Part shown: in pieces, positions 25,435-34,554 of the stretch
Layout: every line of letters starts with the position of its first letter
Numbering within the stretch: position 1 is the stretch's first letter
Assembly: GCA_030019205.1 (NCBI GenBank)
Contig: JASEFH010000021.1
Location: forward strand, 1 to 45,764
Length of the DNA: 45,764 nt
Origin: Methanomicrobiales archaeon
GTDB taxonomy: Archaea > Halobacteriota > Methanomicrobia > Methanomicrobiales > JACTUA01
Direction of reading: 5' to 3'
Position numbers and translations under genes: made by a program
Notes under the pieces: generated by a model
The model's input: only the letters and a program-made list of their open reading frames with translations
What the model was told of the DNA's origin: nothing
The model's database searches: none

Positions 25435-27312
25435 ATGAGCAATCGGCGAGGCAGTCACTCCAGCGGAGCCATCGCCTTCCTTATCGTGTCATCCGTTCTC
25501 CTGATCGGGTGTGCATGCGGGCAGGCCCAGGAGGCTGGAACAGTCCAGGTGCTGACCGGATATCTGGCGCCGGAACAGGGGTTGTTCTACGACCTGCCCG
25601 ATCTCCAGGAGGGGCAGACCTTGTATGTCTACGCCGAGGGGACGGGCGGCAACCTGGACCCCTTCATCGCCCTCTCGGATCCGAACCTCACTCCCTTCCA
25701 GGCCCGGAATGCCTTCGTTGCCGAGGTGAACCGATCGATCGCCGAGGGGCGCGATCCGCTCCTCGCCCTTCCGGAGGTTGCAGACCGGTTCTTCCTCGCC
25801 TGGGATGACGACAGCGGTGAGGGCTATGCTGCCGCCCTGGAGTACCGCATACCCGAGAGCGGGGATTACCGGCTGGTCATCGCCAGCACACCAACCAGAG
25901 AGACCTTCGGTGAGTACCGGCTCCTGGTCGGCCTGGATGCCCCGCAGGTGCTCACCGGGGAAGCGGAACAAGGCGGTGCACCCATCGCGGTCCTGAATAC
26001 CACCCTCACCCCGCCCCGTCTGGCCATCACAGAGGCGAGCGGCTCACTGACGGAGATCCGCACATCGACCTTCTACACCCTCTACCCGGTGGAGGGCGGC
26101 GACACCTTCTATGCCTCCATCGAGGCAACCTCGGGCAACCTGATCCCCGTGATGGTCCTGCGGGATTTCGGCGGCAAACCCCTCTCCGCCGGCATTCCGG
26201 AGGGCGGGTCGAGAAGCGCTGCCCTGCAGTACACCTTTGAAGATGCCAGCAGCAACAACCGCCTGGAGATCTTCGGCCGATCTGTCAACGGGACGAATAC
26301 GACTGGCGATTACCGGCTCCTGGCAGGGCTCAATGCCCCTGAGGTCCTGACGGGTTCGGCGAATGAGACCGCCCTGCCGCTGCTCCAGCAGCCCATCGAG
26401 GTGAAGGTCGGGGTGGAGCTGGACCAGATCACCACGGTGGACCAGCAGGCCGAGCACTTCGGCGTTGTGGCGAACATCTGGATGGAGTGGACAGACCCAA
26501 ACCTTGCCTTCAGCCCCGATGCGTGCCACTGCAATTTCAAGCTCTACCGCAGCATCGAAAGTTTCGTCGCAGCGGAAGGAGAGCGGTGGCCGGAGTTCAC
26601 CCTCTTCAACCAGCAGGAGCGGCGCTGGACCCAGAACCAGCTCATTCTGGTGGAGCCGGACGGCACGGCCACCTACTTCGAGCGCTTCTGGGTGATCCTG
26701 CAGGCACCGGACTTCAACTTCCGGCAATACCCGTTCGATGAACAGGACTTCTTCATTCGGATCGACTCTCTCTATCCCGAGGGTTTCTATGTGTTCGCCC
26801 CCTGGCCGGAGAAGACCGCCATCGGCGGGCAGCTCGGGGAGGAGGAGTGGTACATCACCAGTTCCGATGCCAACGTGACGAGCATCCAGCTGACGAACAT
26901 CAACTCCCGGTACTCCTTCCACTTCAAGATGGCGCGGCATCTCACCTTCTACATCCTCCGCATCCTCGTCCCCATCCTTATCATCATTCTCCTGACCTAC
27001 GTCACGTTCCTCCTCAAGGACTACGGAAAACGGGCCGATGTCGCCGCTGCGAACCTTCTGCTCTTCATCGCGTTCAACTTCACCATCGCCGGCGATCTCC
27101 CCCGTCTGGGATACCTGACCTTCCTCGATACGATTCTGATCACGACATTTGTGATCACCGCCCTCACCGTCGGGTATAACCTCTACCTCCGCTGGCTGGC
27201 GACAGAAAAGGAGAAGGAGATCGCGGAGAGGATCGATCGGGCGGCAATCTGGGGGTATCCGCTTGCCTATATCACCGTAATTGCTGTAATTGCTCTCGCT
27301 TTCTATTTATGA
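25435..27312 (+). CDS. Pentameric ligand-gated ion channel (Cys-loop receptor superfamily) with duplicated N-terminal module
   Basis: The 625-aa product has a signal-like helix (GAIAFLIVSSVLLIGCACGQ). Two similar beta-rich modules follow (about 39-180 and 200-315), each closing with GEYRLLVGLDAPQVLTG or GDYRLLAGLNAPEVLTG. The ligand-binding domain (about 320-502) starts IEVKVGVELDQITTVDQQAE and carries FNFRQYPFDEQDFFIRI, the conserved F-x-x-x-P-F-D-x-Q region without Cys-loop cysteines. M1 (503-527) has the conserved Pro (ILRILVPILIIILL); M2 (about 534-552) is followed by AGDLPRLGYLTFLD; M3 and M4 (607-625) complete the pore. Family members are homopentameric channels gated by an extracellular ligand. 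GGGGAGGG precedes ATG 25435; 25411 is an alternative start. Ligand and ion selectivity are unknown. Confidence 0.88.
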   Translation: MSNRRGSHSSGAIAFLIVSSVLLIGCACGQAQEAGTVQVLTGYLAPEQGLFYDLPDLQEGQTLYVYAEGTGGNLDPFIALSDPNLTPFQARNAFVAEVNRSIAEGRDPLLALPEVADRFFLAWDDDSGEGYAAALEYRIPESGDYRLVIASTPTRETFGEYRLLVGLDAPQVLTGEAEQGGAPIAVLNTTLTPPRLAITEASGSLTEIRTSTFYTLYPVEGGDTFYASIEATSGNLIPVMVLRDFGGKPLSAGIPEGGSRSAALQYTFEDASSNNRLEIFGRSVNGTNTTGDYRLLAGLNAPEVLTGSANETALPLLQQPIEVKVGVELDQITTVDQQAEHFGVVANIWMEWTDPNLAFSPDACHCNFKLYRSIESFVAAEGERWPEFTLFNQQERRWTQNQLILVEPDGTATYFERFWVILQAPDFNFRQYPFDEQDFFIRIDSLYPEGFYVFAPWPEKTAIGGQLGEEEWYITSSDANVTSIQLTNINSRYSFHFKMARHLTFYILRILVPILIIILLTYVTFLLKDYGKRADVAAANLLLFIAFNFTIAGDLPRLGYLTFLDTILITTFVITALTVGYNLYLRWLATEKEKEIAERIDRAAIWGYPLAYITVIAVIALAFYL

Positions 27313-27493
27313 GGCGGATAGCCATCACGTAAGAATCAGGGGGAAGATAGACCGGATACCTCACGCCCTCGATAGCGATGTAACCGTTCTCCCGGCGATG
27401 TTATTTATTCATTTACAGCAGTTACGGTGACAGCAGCCACGTATTTCGAGGAAGGGCTGGAGGGGATACTTCAGGATCGAATGGGAGGGATAG

Positions 27494-28220
27494 ATGAGAG
27501 AGATCGCTGTCAGGAGACTGGAGTCCGATGGAATGTCCAACCTGGAACTGGAATTTAAAACCATCAGCTCCTCGATGCCTCGGATCCCCGTCCCTTGCCC
27601 GGGAGGGAACTCACAGAAATAGCGGAGGAGCCGATCGCCGGCTACGTCGACGAATTCCTCGTAAAAAGGCCAGTAGAGTTGACCATCTCCCTGGCAAAGG
27701 ATTCCATCCCCGCGGATGCGCTTGCCCGCATTTCCGATACAATTCGACGCCACTTCACATTCCGGTTGAACGATCTGGACCACGAGAAGAGATTGTCCCG
27801 GCGGGAGGGAAGGATCAGTTTTACTATTGCGGTATTCAATGCAGTCATCGCGGTCATCTTTGTTCTGTTCTTCGCTCCGTTCCTTGAAGATACCGTCTTT
27901 ATCCTCCTCGGAGGCCCGGTCACCCAAAAATGGTGACCATCTGGGATACCTACGAGTATTTCGTCTATGATTATCGACACCTGACGAGCAAACAGAAGAT
28001 CTACAGGAAGATCACTGGCATGGACATCCAGGTCAGAGGGCGGATCACAGAACGGGGAGTCCCCCTGCGCCGGCTGCGCAACCAGGAGGGTTTGGCGGTG
28101 GAAACAGGATTCTGTTCTCCGGATGCTTTGTTCGCTCTTGAGAGAGAGGGTAACTGCTCACCTGCCTCTCCTGAGGCAATCCCAGGATATTCGCCCTTTG
28201 TTTCGTATATTGAACGGTGA
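27494..28220 (+). pseudogene. Unknown gene(s) broken across three frames
   Basis: Protein-like sequence changes frame twice. From ATG 27494 it reads MREIAVRRLESDGMSNLELE. Near 27590 it moves to a second frame with GRELTEIAEEPIAGYVDEFL, KDSIPADALARISDTIRRHF and a membrane helix IAVFNAVIAVIFVLFFAPFL, ending at 27936. A third frame begins with ATG 27930 and reads MVTIWDTYEYFVYDYRHLTS. Either this is one gene with two indels, or an overlapping pair (the ATG at 27930 overlaps the preceding TGA) behind one broken start. I do not recognise the family. The last about 50 residues before 28220 look like run-on. Confidence 0.45.
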
Positions 28221-28245
28221 AGCCGGAGCACCTCCCGGCGGACCA

Positions 28246-28776
28246 TCAGAAGATCGCCTGGATAAATCCCAGGGCCACGAGCATGAGGAAGACGACGACC
28301 AGGATCCAGCCCACCGTGATGAAGAAGATGCACTGCAGCTTATTCCAGCGGAGGAGCCATCCGACCGCCACGCTCGAATAAAGCCCGACAATGGGCATTG
28401 CGGGAAGGATAATGAGCGTTGCCGCCCCATATTTGGCGAGATAGGGGTATTTCTTTATCCCTTCTTCGGTCTTCTTCGTGAAGCGTTTCACCCGCTCGGA
28501 CTCTTCGAAGGTCTCCAGGATCTCGTAGATGGCGAGGACCGCCCCGAGCTCCACGAAAGTCATGACCACCAGGACAAACCACGGGTCCAGGCCGAGCCCC
28601 AGCCCGACAAAGACCCCGTTCGCCTGGAGGACAAGCGTAGAGGTGATGAGCGTGAGTATCCTGCCTGCCGGGACGTCCAGGATAAGCCCGAGCAGCACGG
28701 GTATCGCCGTGGAGAGGGCAAGCCCATACAGGATCGCTCTCATCGCTTGCCGGACTGCATTGAGTATGTCAGCCAT
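28246..28776 (-). CDS. Small multidrug export protein (Sm_multidrug_ex family)
   Basis: The 176-aa product has at least four membrane helices. The most conserved part is YPYLAKYGAATLIILPAMPI followed by VGLYSSVAVGWLL, the recognisable core of the small multi-drug export family (PF06695 as I recall). Upstream helices read AILYGLALSTAIPVLLGLIL and LVLQANGVFVGLGLGLDPWF. The substrate is unproven for most members. ATG 28776 was chosen by family resemblance (MADILNAVRQAMRAILYG); starts further upstream add a long proline-rich stretch. Confidence 0.8.
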   Translation of the reverse strand: MADILNAVRQAMRAILYGLALSTAIPVLLGLILDVPAGRILTLITSTLVLQANGVFVGLGLGLDPWFVLVVMTFVELGAVLAIYEILETFEESERVKRFTKKTEEGIKKYPYLAKYGAATLIILPAMPIVGLYSSVAVGWLLRWNKLQCIFFITVGWILVVVFLMLVALGFIQAIF

Positions 28777-29018
28777 GATCCCGCTCGCACAGCTCAGGGA
28801 TTGAATATGCCTGGAATCCCAGGGAGTTTGTTCTCCATTAAAATACTTTGCATCAGTCTCCATATATGGGAGGAACAACGCATCTGGCGCATCCGGGAGT
28901 TTCGGCATACGGGGAAGAATGATGATCGCTGTCCCCGGGTAAACGGAAATATGCGACCGGATCCGGATCGGATGGATCATTAGCTGGCTTTCTCTAAAAA
29001 GGAGCCCGCTGAGCGAAG

Positions 29019-29030
29019 TTATTTATATAT
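29019..29030 (+). promoter_or_regulatory. TATA box of the HdeD-like gene
   Basis: TTATTTATATAT; predicted transcription start about 29050, ten bases before ATG 29061. This argues against using the earlier ATG at 29037. Confidence 0.5.
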
Positions 29031-29060
29031 GAGCATATGATCCCCGTCCTCGGTGTCAAC

Positions 29061-29615
29061 ATGACGGACGAATTGGCAGGGGCCGGGCCCGCAACATCGG
29101 CCATGGCCAGAATAGAGATGTTTCCCTGGTGGCTCGTGCTTCTCGAGGGGATCGTTGCACTCATCCTTGGTTTTGTTCTGCTCTTCTGGCCGGGGACAAC
29201 GCTCCTCCTGCTTGTGACCTTCCTCGGCATATACTGGTTTGTCACGGGCATTTTTGCGCTCATCAGCGTCTTTATCGATCGAACGAGATGGGGCTGGAAG
29301 CTCCTTACAGGAGTTCTAGGCATCATCGCCGGAATTATCGTGCTCGCCTATCCGATCTATAGCGCCATCCTCATTCCAGCGTTACTGACCATCCTCATCG
29401 GCGTCTGGGGCCTGATCATCGGGTTCGTAATGGTGTTCCAGGCCTTCGGGGGGGCTGGATGGGGGGCGGGCATCCTGGGGGTTCTCAGTATCATCTTCGG
29501 GCTTGTGATCCTCGCCAATCCCCTGGTCTCGACCGCCGTGCTCATTATCATGGTCGCCATCTTCGCGATAATCGGAGGGATTTCAGCGATCTTTCTGGCG
29601 TTCCGGTTGCGGTAA
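29061..29615 (+). CDS. HdeD-family (DUF308) membrane protein
   Basis: The 184-aa product has six hydrophobic segments in three pairs, with the typical PWWLVLLEGIVALILGFVLL, FLGIYWFVTGIFALISVF, GWKLLTGVLGIIAGIIVLAY and GILGVLSIIFGLVILANPLV. These are the tandem DUF308 repeats of HdeD. In E. coli HdeD helps survival in acid at high density; the role in archaea is unknown. The TATA box places the transcript start between the ATGs at 29037 and 29061, so 29061 (MTDELAGAG) is the likely start. A perfect inverted repeat follows the stop. Confidence 0.88.
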   Translation: MTDELAGAGPATSAMARIEMFPWWLVLLEGIVALILGFVLLFWPGTTLLLLVTFLGIYWFVTGIFALISVFIDRTRWGWKLLTGVLGIIAGIIVLAYPIYSAILIPALLTILIGVWGLIIGFVMVFQAFGGAGWGAGILGVLSIIFGLVILANPLVSTAVLIIMVAIFAIIGGISAIFLAFRLR

Positions 29616-29630
29616 AGAAGGCGTATTTCC

Positions 29631-29651
29631 GCCTGCAGGACTCCTGCAGGC
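29631..29651. terminator. Perfect inverted repeat after the HdeD-like gene
   Basis: GCCTGCAGGA and TCCTGCAGGC are exact complements separated by one base, 15 bases after the stop at 29615. An oligo-T run of eight (29731-29738) lies further on and may be the actual termination site. Confidence 0.4.
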
Positions 29652-29943
29652 ATCTCAACTCCGGGTTCCCGACGACCTGCCCGTATCCTCATCGGGATTC
29701 TCGGGGTGGGCTACCCTCCACCTGTCCGTCTTTTTTTTGTTTCCTCAAACCGGAAGCAAATGCTGCTTTATCAAGGAAAATATCGAAAATCAGTCTCATG
29801 AATACAAGAGAGTGCCTCACGATATACATCATGAGTTGGGATGCGTTGGGATCTAGAGAGAATTCAATACAACACAATAAAGACACAAAATGCGTGTAGC
29901 ACATATCAAAGTGAAATGCAATCCTGAACCAATGCCCCGAAAA

Positions 29944-29951
29944 GTATATCC
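29944..29951 (+). promoter_or_regulatory. TATA box giving a leaderless glucosidase transcript
   Basis: GTATATCC is centred 27-28 bases before ATG 29975, and no ribosome-binding sequence precedes that ATG. Confidence 0.45.
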
Positions 29952-29974
29952 ATTCCCTTTGGCACTCACCCCGC

Positions 29975-32764
29975 ATGTCATCCGCAAATAACGCGCCTGC
30001 AACGGAGGAAGGACGGCGGCTCCTCGAGGTCTATCAGCAGAACGCGCCCTGGCGCCGCTGGGGTCCGTACCTGAGCGAACGGCAATGGGGAACGGTGCGG
30101 GAGGATTATAGCGAAGATGGAAACTCCTGGGCTTATTTCCCCCACGATCATGCCCGATCCCGGGCCTACCTCTGGGGAGAGGACGGGATCGCGGGCCTCT
30201 CGGACGACTCCCAGCAGCTCTGCTTTGCCCTGGCACTCTGGAACGGCGCCGATCCTTTCCTCAAAGAGCGGCTCTTCGGCCTTACGAATGCCGAGGGAAA
30301 CCACGGCGAGGACGTGAAGGAGTACTATTACTACCTGGACAATACGCCGACCCATGCCTACATGAAATACCTCTACAAGTATCCCCAGGCGGCATTCCCG
30401 TACGACGATCTGCTGGAGACGAACAGGAACCGCTCACGGGAAGAACCGGAGTACGAGCTGATCGATACCGGTATCTTCGATAACGATCGCTACTTCGATG
30501 TCTTCGTGGAGTATGCGAAAGAGTCTCCCGAGGATATCCTGATCCAGATCACCGTGTACAACCGGGGGCCGGAAGAGGCCGTCCTGCACCTGCTGCCGAC
30601 GCTGTGGTTCCGCAACACCTGGTGGCTCGAGAAGGGCACGAAAAGACCGCTCCTGAAACAGATCGAAGGGCCCCCTGGCACCAGCGTCATCCAGGCCAGC
30701 CATCCGGCACTCGGCGACCGCTACCTCCACTGCGAGGGTGCTCCCGACCTGCTCTTCACCGAGAACGAGACCAACACGGAACGCATCTTCGGCACTCCGA
30801 ACGCCAGCCCTTACGTGAAGGACGGCATCAACGAGTATGTTGTTTCCCATCGAATTTCGGCGGTGAATCCGGCGCGGACGGGAACGAAGGCCGCGGCCTA
30901 CATCCCGCTGACCCTTGCAGGCGGGGAGAACCGGGTGGTGCGGCTGCGGCTGAACGAACGTCCCCCTTCCACGGCAGCCGAGGGTGAATCTCTCTTCGGG
31001 AGCCGGTTCGAGGAGATCCTGAGCGCCCGGAAGGAGGATGCGGATGCGTTCTACGACAACCTGACCCCTCCATCGGTCAGCCCGGATGCGGCCGGCGTGA
31101 TGCGCCAGGCCCTCGCCGGCATGCTCTGGACCAAACAGTACTACTTCTACGACCTGGACCGCTGGCTCCGCCAGCATGGCTCCAATATGGCCATGGGCAG
31201 CAAACGGCCTGTCCGCAACAACGAGTGGTTCCACATGTACAATGCCGACATCATCTCGATGCCGGACAAGTGGGAGTATCCCTGGTATGCCGCCTGGGAC
31301 CTCGCCTTCCATCTGGCCGCCTTTACGATGATCGACCCGGGCTTTGCCAAGCAGCAGCTGGAGCTGATCCTGCACGAACGTTACCTCCACCCGAACGGCC
31401 AGATTCCCGCCTACGAGTGGAACTTCAGCGATGTCAACCCCCCTGTGCACGCCTGGGCCGCCCTGTTCATCTACCGCGTCGAGGAGGAACTATTCGGCAC
31501 GGGAGATGTCCGGTTCCTCGAGAGCGTCTTCCAGAAGCTCCTGATGAACTTCACCTGGTGGGTGAACAGGAAAGATCGTTACGGCCAGAACGTATTCGAA
31601 GGAGGGTTTTTAGGGCTGGACAATATCGGGGTCTTCGATCGCAGCGCCACCATCCCATCGGGAGGCTACCTGGAACAGTCCGACGGTACCGCATGGATGG
31701 CGCTCTACTGCCAGAACATGCTTGAGATCGCATCGACTCTTGCCGTTCACAATTCGGTCTACGAGGAACTCGCCATCAAGTTCTACGAGCACTTCCTCTG
31801 GATTGCATCGGCCATGAACCGCATGGGCGAGAACCAGGAGGGGATGTGGGACGAGTGGGACGGGTTCTTCTACGACCTCCTGCACCTGCCGGACGGAAGC
31901 GCCACCCGCCTCAAAGTGCGGACCCTGGTGGGTCTCCTCCCCCTATGCGCCAGTACCGTCTTCGAGCCGGATGTGCTCCGCGGAATGCCCGCCTTCCTGG
32001 AGCGCGCAAAGCGGTTCAATCAGAGCCATCCGCTGCTCACCGCCAACATCACGTCGCCGGCCCGGGCCGGGTTCCAGAATCGCCGCCTTCTCTCCCTGGT
32101 AAACGAGGAGAGGCTGCGCCGGATCCTCGCGCGCATGCTGGACGAGAGTGAGTTCCTCAGCGACTTCGGGATCCGCTCTATCTCCCGGGCCCATGCCGAG
32201 AACCCGTACACCTTCATCCTGGACGGCCAGGAGTTCGATGTCACCTACCTGCCGGCGGAATCCAACACGAATATGTTTGGCGGGAACTCGAACTGGCGGG
32301 GACCCATCTGGTTCCCGATGAACCTCCTGATCATCCGGAGCCTGCTCAGCCTGTATGCATTCTACGGAGACAGTTTCACCATCGAATGCCCCACAGGCTC
32401 TGGGCGGTGGATGAACCTCTATGAGGTGGGCGAAGAGATCAAGCGCCGGCTCGAACGCATCTTCCTCAGGGACGAGACCGGGCGACGCCCGGTCTTCGGA
32501 TCTGTATCCAAGTTCCAGGAGGACCCGCACTGGCGGGATTACATCCTGTTCTACGAGTACTTCCACGGCGACAACGGTGCCGGCCTGGGCGCGAGCCACC
32601 AGACGGGCTGGACCGGTATCATCGCGCGGCTCACGCAGTTATTTGCGTATATGACTCCGGAAATGCTCCTGACACCGGAAGGCAGGCAGCTCGGGTATAT
32701 GAAAAGGGCGGGTGCTACTCCAGCGGCTGCGGAGGCGCCGCCGACGGCTACGACTGCTCGATGA
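29975..32764 (+). CDS. GH63/MGH1-like glucosidase
   Basis: The 929-aa cytosolic enzyme has an N-terminal beta-rich domain with RRWGPYLSERQWGTVREDYS and EDGNSWAYFPHDHARSRAYL, the opening of a large glucosidase group in bacteria and archaea. A C-terminal (alpha/alpha)6 domain follows. Candidate catalytic residues are Asp about 442 in YPWYAAWDLAFHLAAF and Glu about 481 in IPAYEWNFSDVNPPVHAW. Later NTNMFGGNSNWRGPIWFPMN and ASHQTGWTGIIARL are also conserved blocks. The family acts on alpha-glucosides, trehalose-like or mannosylglycerate-type compatible solutes; the substrate is unknown here. Length is normal. The aquaporin remnant converges on its 3' end. Confidence 0.88.
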   Translation: MSSANNAPATEEGRRLLEVYQQNAPWRRWGPYLSERQWGTVREDYSEDGNSWAYFPHDHARSRAYLWGEDGIAGLSDDSQQLCFALALWNGADPFLKERLFGLTNAEGNHGEDVKEYYYYLDNTPTHAYMKYLYKYPQAAFPYDDLLETNRNRSREEPEYELIDTGIFDNDRYFDVFVEYAKESPEDILIQITVYNRGPEEAVLHLLPTLWFRNTWWLEKGTKRPLLKQIEGPPGTSVIQASHPALGDRYLHCEGAPDLLFTENETNTERIFGTPNASPYVKDGINEYVVSHRISAVNPARTGTKAAAYIPLTLAGGENRVVRLRLNERPPSTAAEGESLFGSRFEEILSARKEDADAFYDNLTPPSVSPDAAGVMRQALAGMLWTKQYYFYDLDRWLRQHGSNMAMGSKRPVRNNEWFHMYNADIISMPDKWEYPWYAAWDLAFHLAAFTMIDPGFAKQQLELILHERYLHPNGQIPAYEWNFSDVNPPVHAWAALFIYRVEEELFGTGDVRFLESVFQKLLMNFTWWVNRKDRYGQNVFEGGFLGLDNIGVFDRSATIPSGGYLEQSDGTAWMALYCQNMLEIASTLAVHNSVYEELAIKFYEHFLWIASAMNRMGENQEGMWDEWDGFFYDLLHLPDGSATRLKVRTLVGLLPLCASTVFEPDVLRGMPAFLERAKRFNQSHPLLTANITSPARAGFQNRRLLSLVNEERLRRILARMLDESEFLSDFGIRSISRAHAENPYTFILDGQEFDVTYLPAESNTNMFGGNSNWRGPIWFPMNLLIIRSLLSLYAFYGDSFTIECPTGSGRWMNLYEVGEEIKRRLERIFLRDETGRRPVFGSVSKFQEDPHWRDYILFYEYFHGDNGAGLGASHQTGWTGIIARLTQLFAYMTPEMLLTPEGRQLGYMKRAGATPAAAEAPPTATTAR

Positions 32765-32783
32765 AGCATCCAAACCCCCCCAC

Positions 32784-32800
32784 CATTTTTCATTAAAAAA
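32784..32800. terminator. Bidirectional oligo-T/oligo-A terminator between glucosidase and aquaporin
   Basis: T5 (32786-32790) on plus and A6 (32795-32800, T6 on minus) lie between the convergent 3' ends and could terminate both transcripts. Confidence 0.4.
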
Positions 32801-33588
32801 GTTCGAGAAGATCTCAGAGCGAGTCTCTGGAGTTCGGTTTTTGCAGCCTTCGCCACAGCGACCGGGCGGGTAACTCCCGTCACCAGGATGTACCGCCAGA
32901 GGACAGCGGCCAGGACGGCGCCGATGAGGGGTGCGACCCAGAAGAGCCAGAGCTGCATCAGCGCCTCGCCGCCGACAAAGACCGCCGGTCCCAGGCTCCG
33001 CGCCGGGTTGACAGAAGCGTTGGTCACCGCGATCATGACGATACGCACCATCGACAGCGCCAGACCAATCGGCAGAGCGGCAAATCTCCTCAGTTCCTCG
33101 ATGCCTGTCACCGCCATGATTACGAAGACGAACAGGAGCGTCATCACCACCTCGACCATGAACCCGGATGCAAGGGAGTAGCCTCCCGGCGACAGCGCAC
33201 CGTATCCGTTCTGACCGAGCCCGTCCACGGCGAGCGAGTAGGAGGGGTTTCCCACCGCGATGGAAAGAATCACTCCGGCAGCGATGATGGCCCCGATGCA
33301 CAACGATATAGATGATCGCCTCCCACGCCGGCATCTTGCCCGCCATCAGCACTCCCACCGTGACAGCGGGATATGGCACCCGGAAACGTCGCCGATGGCA
33401 TAGACCATCGCAAGAAGAGCCAGTCCGAAAGCCAATGCCACGCCGAGATTCCCGACCACCGCCCCGCCAAGCACCGCACTTCCGATCCCGATCAGCACTG
33501 CTGCAGAGGTTCCGAACATTTTTTCAGCAGCGTATTTTTCCAATCCATTCCAACCATATATCTTCATCTCCGCGATACCTGGAGGCAT
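32801..33588 (-). pseudogene. Aquaporin/glyceroporin (MIP family), frameshifted
   Basis: Frame from ATG 33588: KMFGTSAAVLIGIGSAVLGG, ALAFGLALLAMVYAIGDVSG, then GCHI. The first NPA box should follow but a deletion breaks it, and the next frame resumes with PAVTVGVLMAGKMPAWEAII. A second indel near 33300-33310 returns to the first frame: CIGAIIAAGVILSIAVGN, FMVEVVMTLLFVFVIMAVTG, then ASVNPARSLGPAVFVG with the intact second NPA box, and LWLFWVAPLIGAVLAAVLWR. So Asn of the first NPA is gone and a stretch of about 25 residues is out of frame. Read-through continues past the expected end into the glucosidase gene, so the normal stop is lost too. MIP channels conduct water or glycerol. Confidence 0.8.
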
Positions 33589-34083
33589 CCGGAATTCTCG
33601 CCGCGAAGGGGGATTCCCCCGAATGAGGGAAGTGCATACGCATGTGCTGGAGAGTTGCTACTGGAACGCTCAGCACACGGAACTATCGCGTGCGGTTTTT
33701 TAAATGGATGCCACAGCGTGTGGAAGGTCACAGGGTCGGATACATATTGAGCGCTCCGGTTACGCCGTTAACCCCCTGCGCAAGCGGAAGAGATCGCATA
33801 CAAATGGATTATGGTTCAACGGAATTGCAGAATCGAGAGCGGGCGTACAGTCCCCGATCGTGACATCCGCCAGGATCGATGGCAGGGGCGGAATGGTGCA
33901 TTGCATACCGGTTCAGGGGGGCTGCAGGACTCCTTTTGGGCAGTGCGGGATGCACTGGTCGCACCCCCCCCACTTCGCCGCGTCGATACTCTTTGCAGCA
34001 TCCCCCTACTATTGTGCACCCGCATCGGTCCGCTCGCCTGGCGGGACGACAGGCCATCGAACTACACCAGGAGGGTATAACTG
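33589..34083. other. Spacer without a supported gene
   Basis: About 495 bases between the aquaporin remnant and the DUF1579-like remnant. Frames here are arginine/proline-rich shadows. An A/T-rich TTTTTTAAATGG at about 33694 could be a promoter element. Confidence 0.45.
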
Positions 34084-34552
34084 ATGGGGGTACCGAAGGA
34101 GTATGCGTAGCTGCGGGAGAGGTGGATCGGGGACTGGCGCTTCCGGGTGACCCGTCAGATGCCCGACGGATTCTCGCCGGTGGGAGACGGGGCCATGCAG
34201 GTCCGCGAGCTTCCTGGGGGGATCCGCCCTGGAGGCGCTGTACCGCCTCGGCTTTGCGGGAAGAGAGCCGTATGAGGAGTACGAGCTCTGGGGATACGAT
34301 CATAGGGAGCGGAAGATCCACGTCTGCTGCGTGAACTCGCGGTACGCCGTGATCGCGTTCAGCGGAGAGTGGAAGGACAAAGCGGCCATGATGCTGATGG
34401 GCGAGGATACAGAGGAGAGGAGCCGCGTCCGCCAGGAGTTCACTTTCACCTGGCGATCGCGGGACGAGGTCCGGGCCCGCCAGGTGACCACGGTGGACGG
34501 GAACGAGGAGGCGGTCTCCGAGTTCGTCATGACCAGACGTTCTGGGTCATGA
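34084..34552 (+). pseudogene. DUF1579-like (lipocalin-type) protein, with an early stop and a frameshift
   Basis: From ATG 34084 the frame reaches a TAG after eight codons. Downstream protein-like sequence follows in the same frame (GDWRFRVTRQMPDGFSPVGD) and then moves to another frame with YRLGFAGREPYEEYELWGYD, KIHVCCVNSRYAVIAFSGEW, RQEFTFTWRSRDEVRARQVT and a stop at 34550-34552. The tone of the sequence, W-G-Y-D followed by strands ending in F-T-F-T-W, resembles DUF1579 proteins such as the intact one at 44404-44949, and it may be a decayed paralogue. The resemblance is by eye and moderate. Confidence 0.5.
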
Positions 34553-34554
34553 CA

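Larger units (their letters stand above)
29616..29974. other. Spacer before the glucosidase gene
   Basis: It contains the inverted repeat at 29631-29651, a T8 run at 29731-29738, then A/T-rich sequence up to the glucosidase promoter. No gene is supported. Confidence 0.5.

Noticed and set aside
32551-32810. Real overlap of about 200 bases between aquaporin and glucosidase genes
   Set aside because: The aquaporin part in the overlap has no membrane or family sequence. It is read-through after loss of the normal stop.
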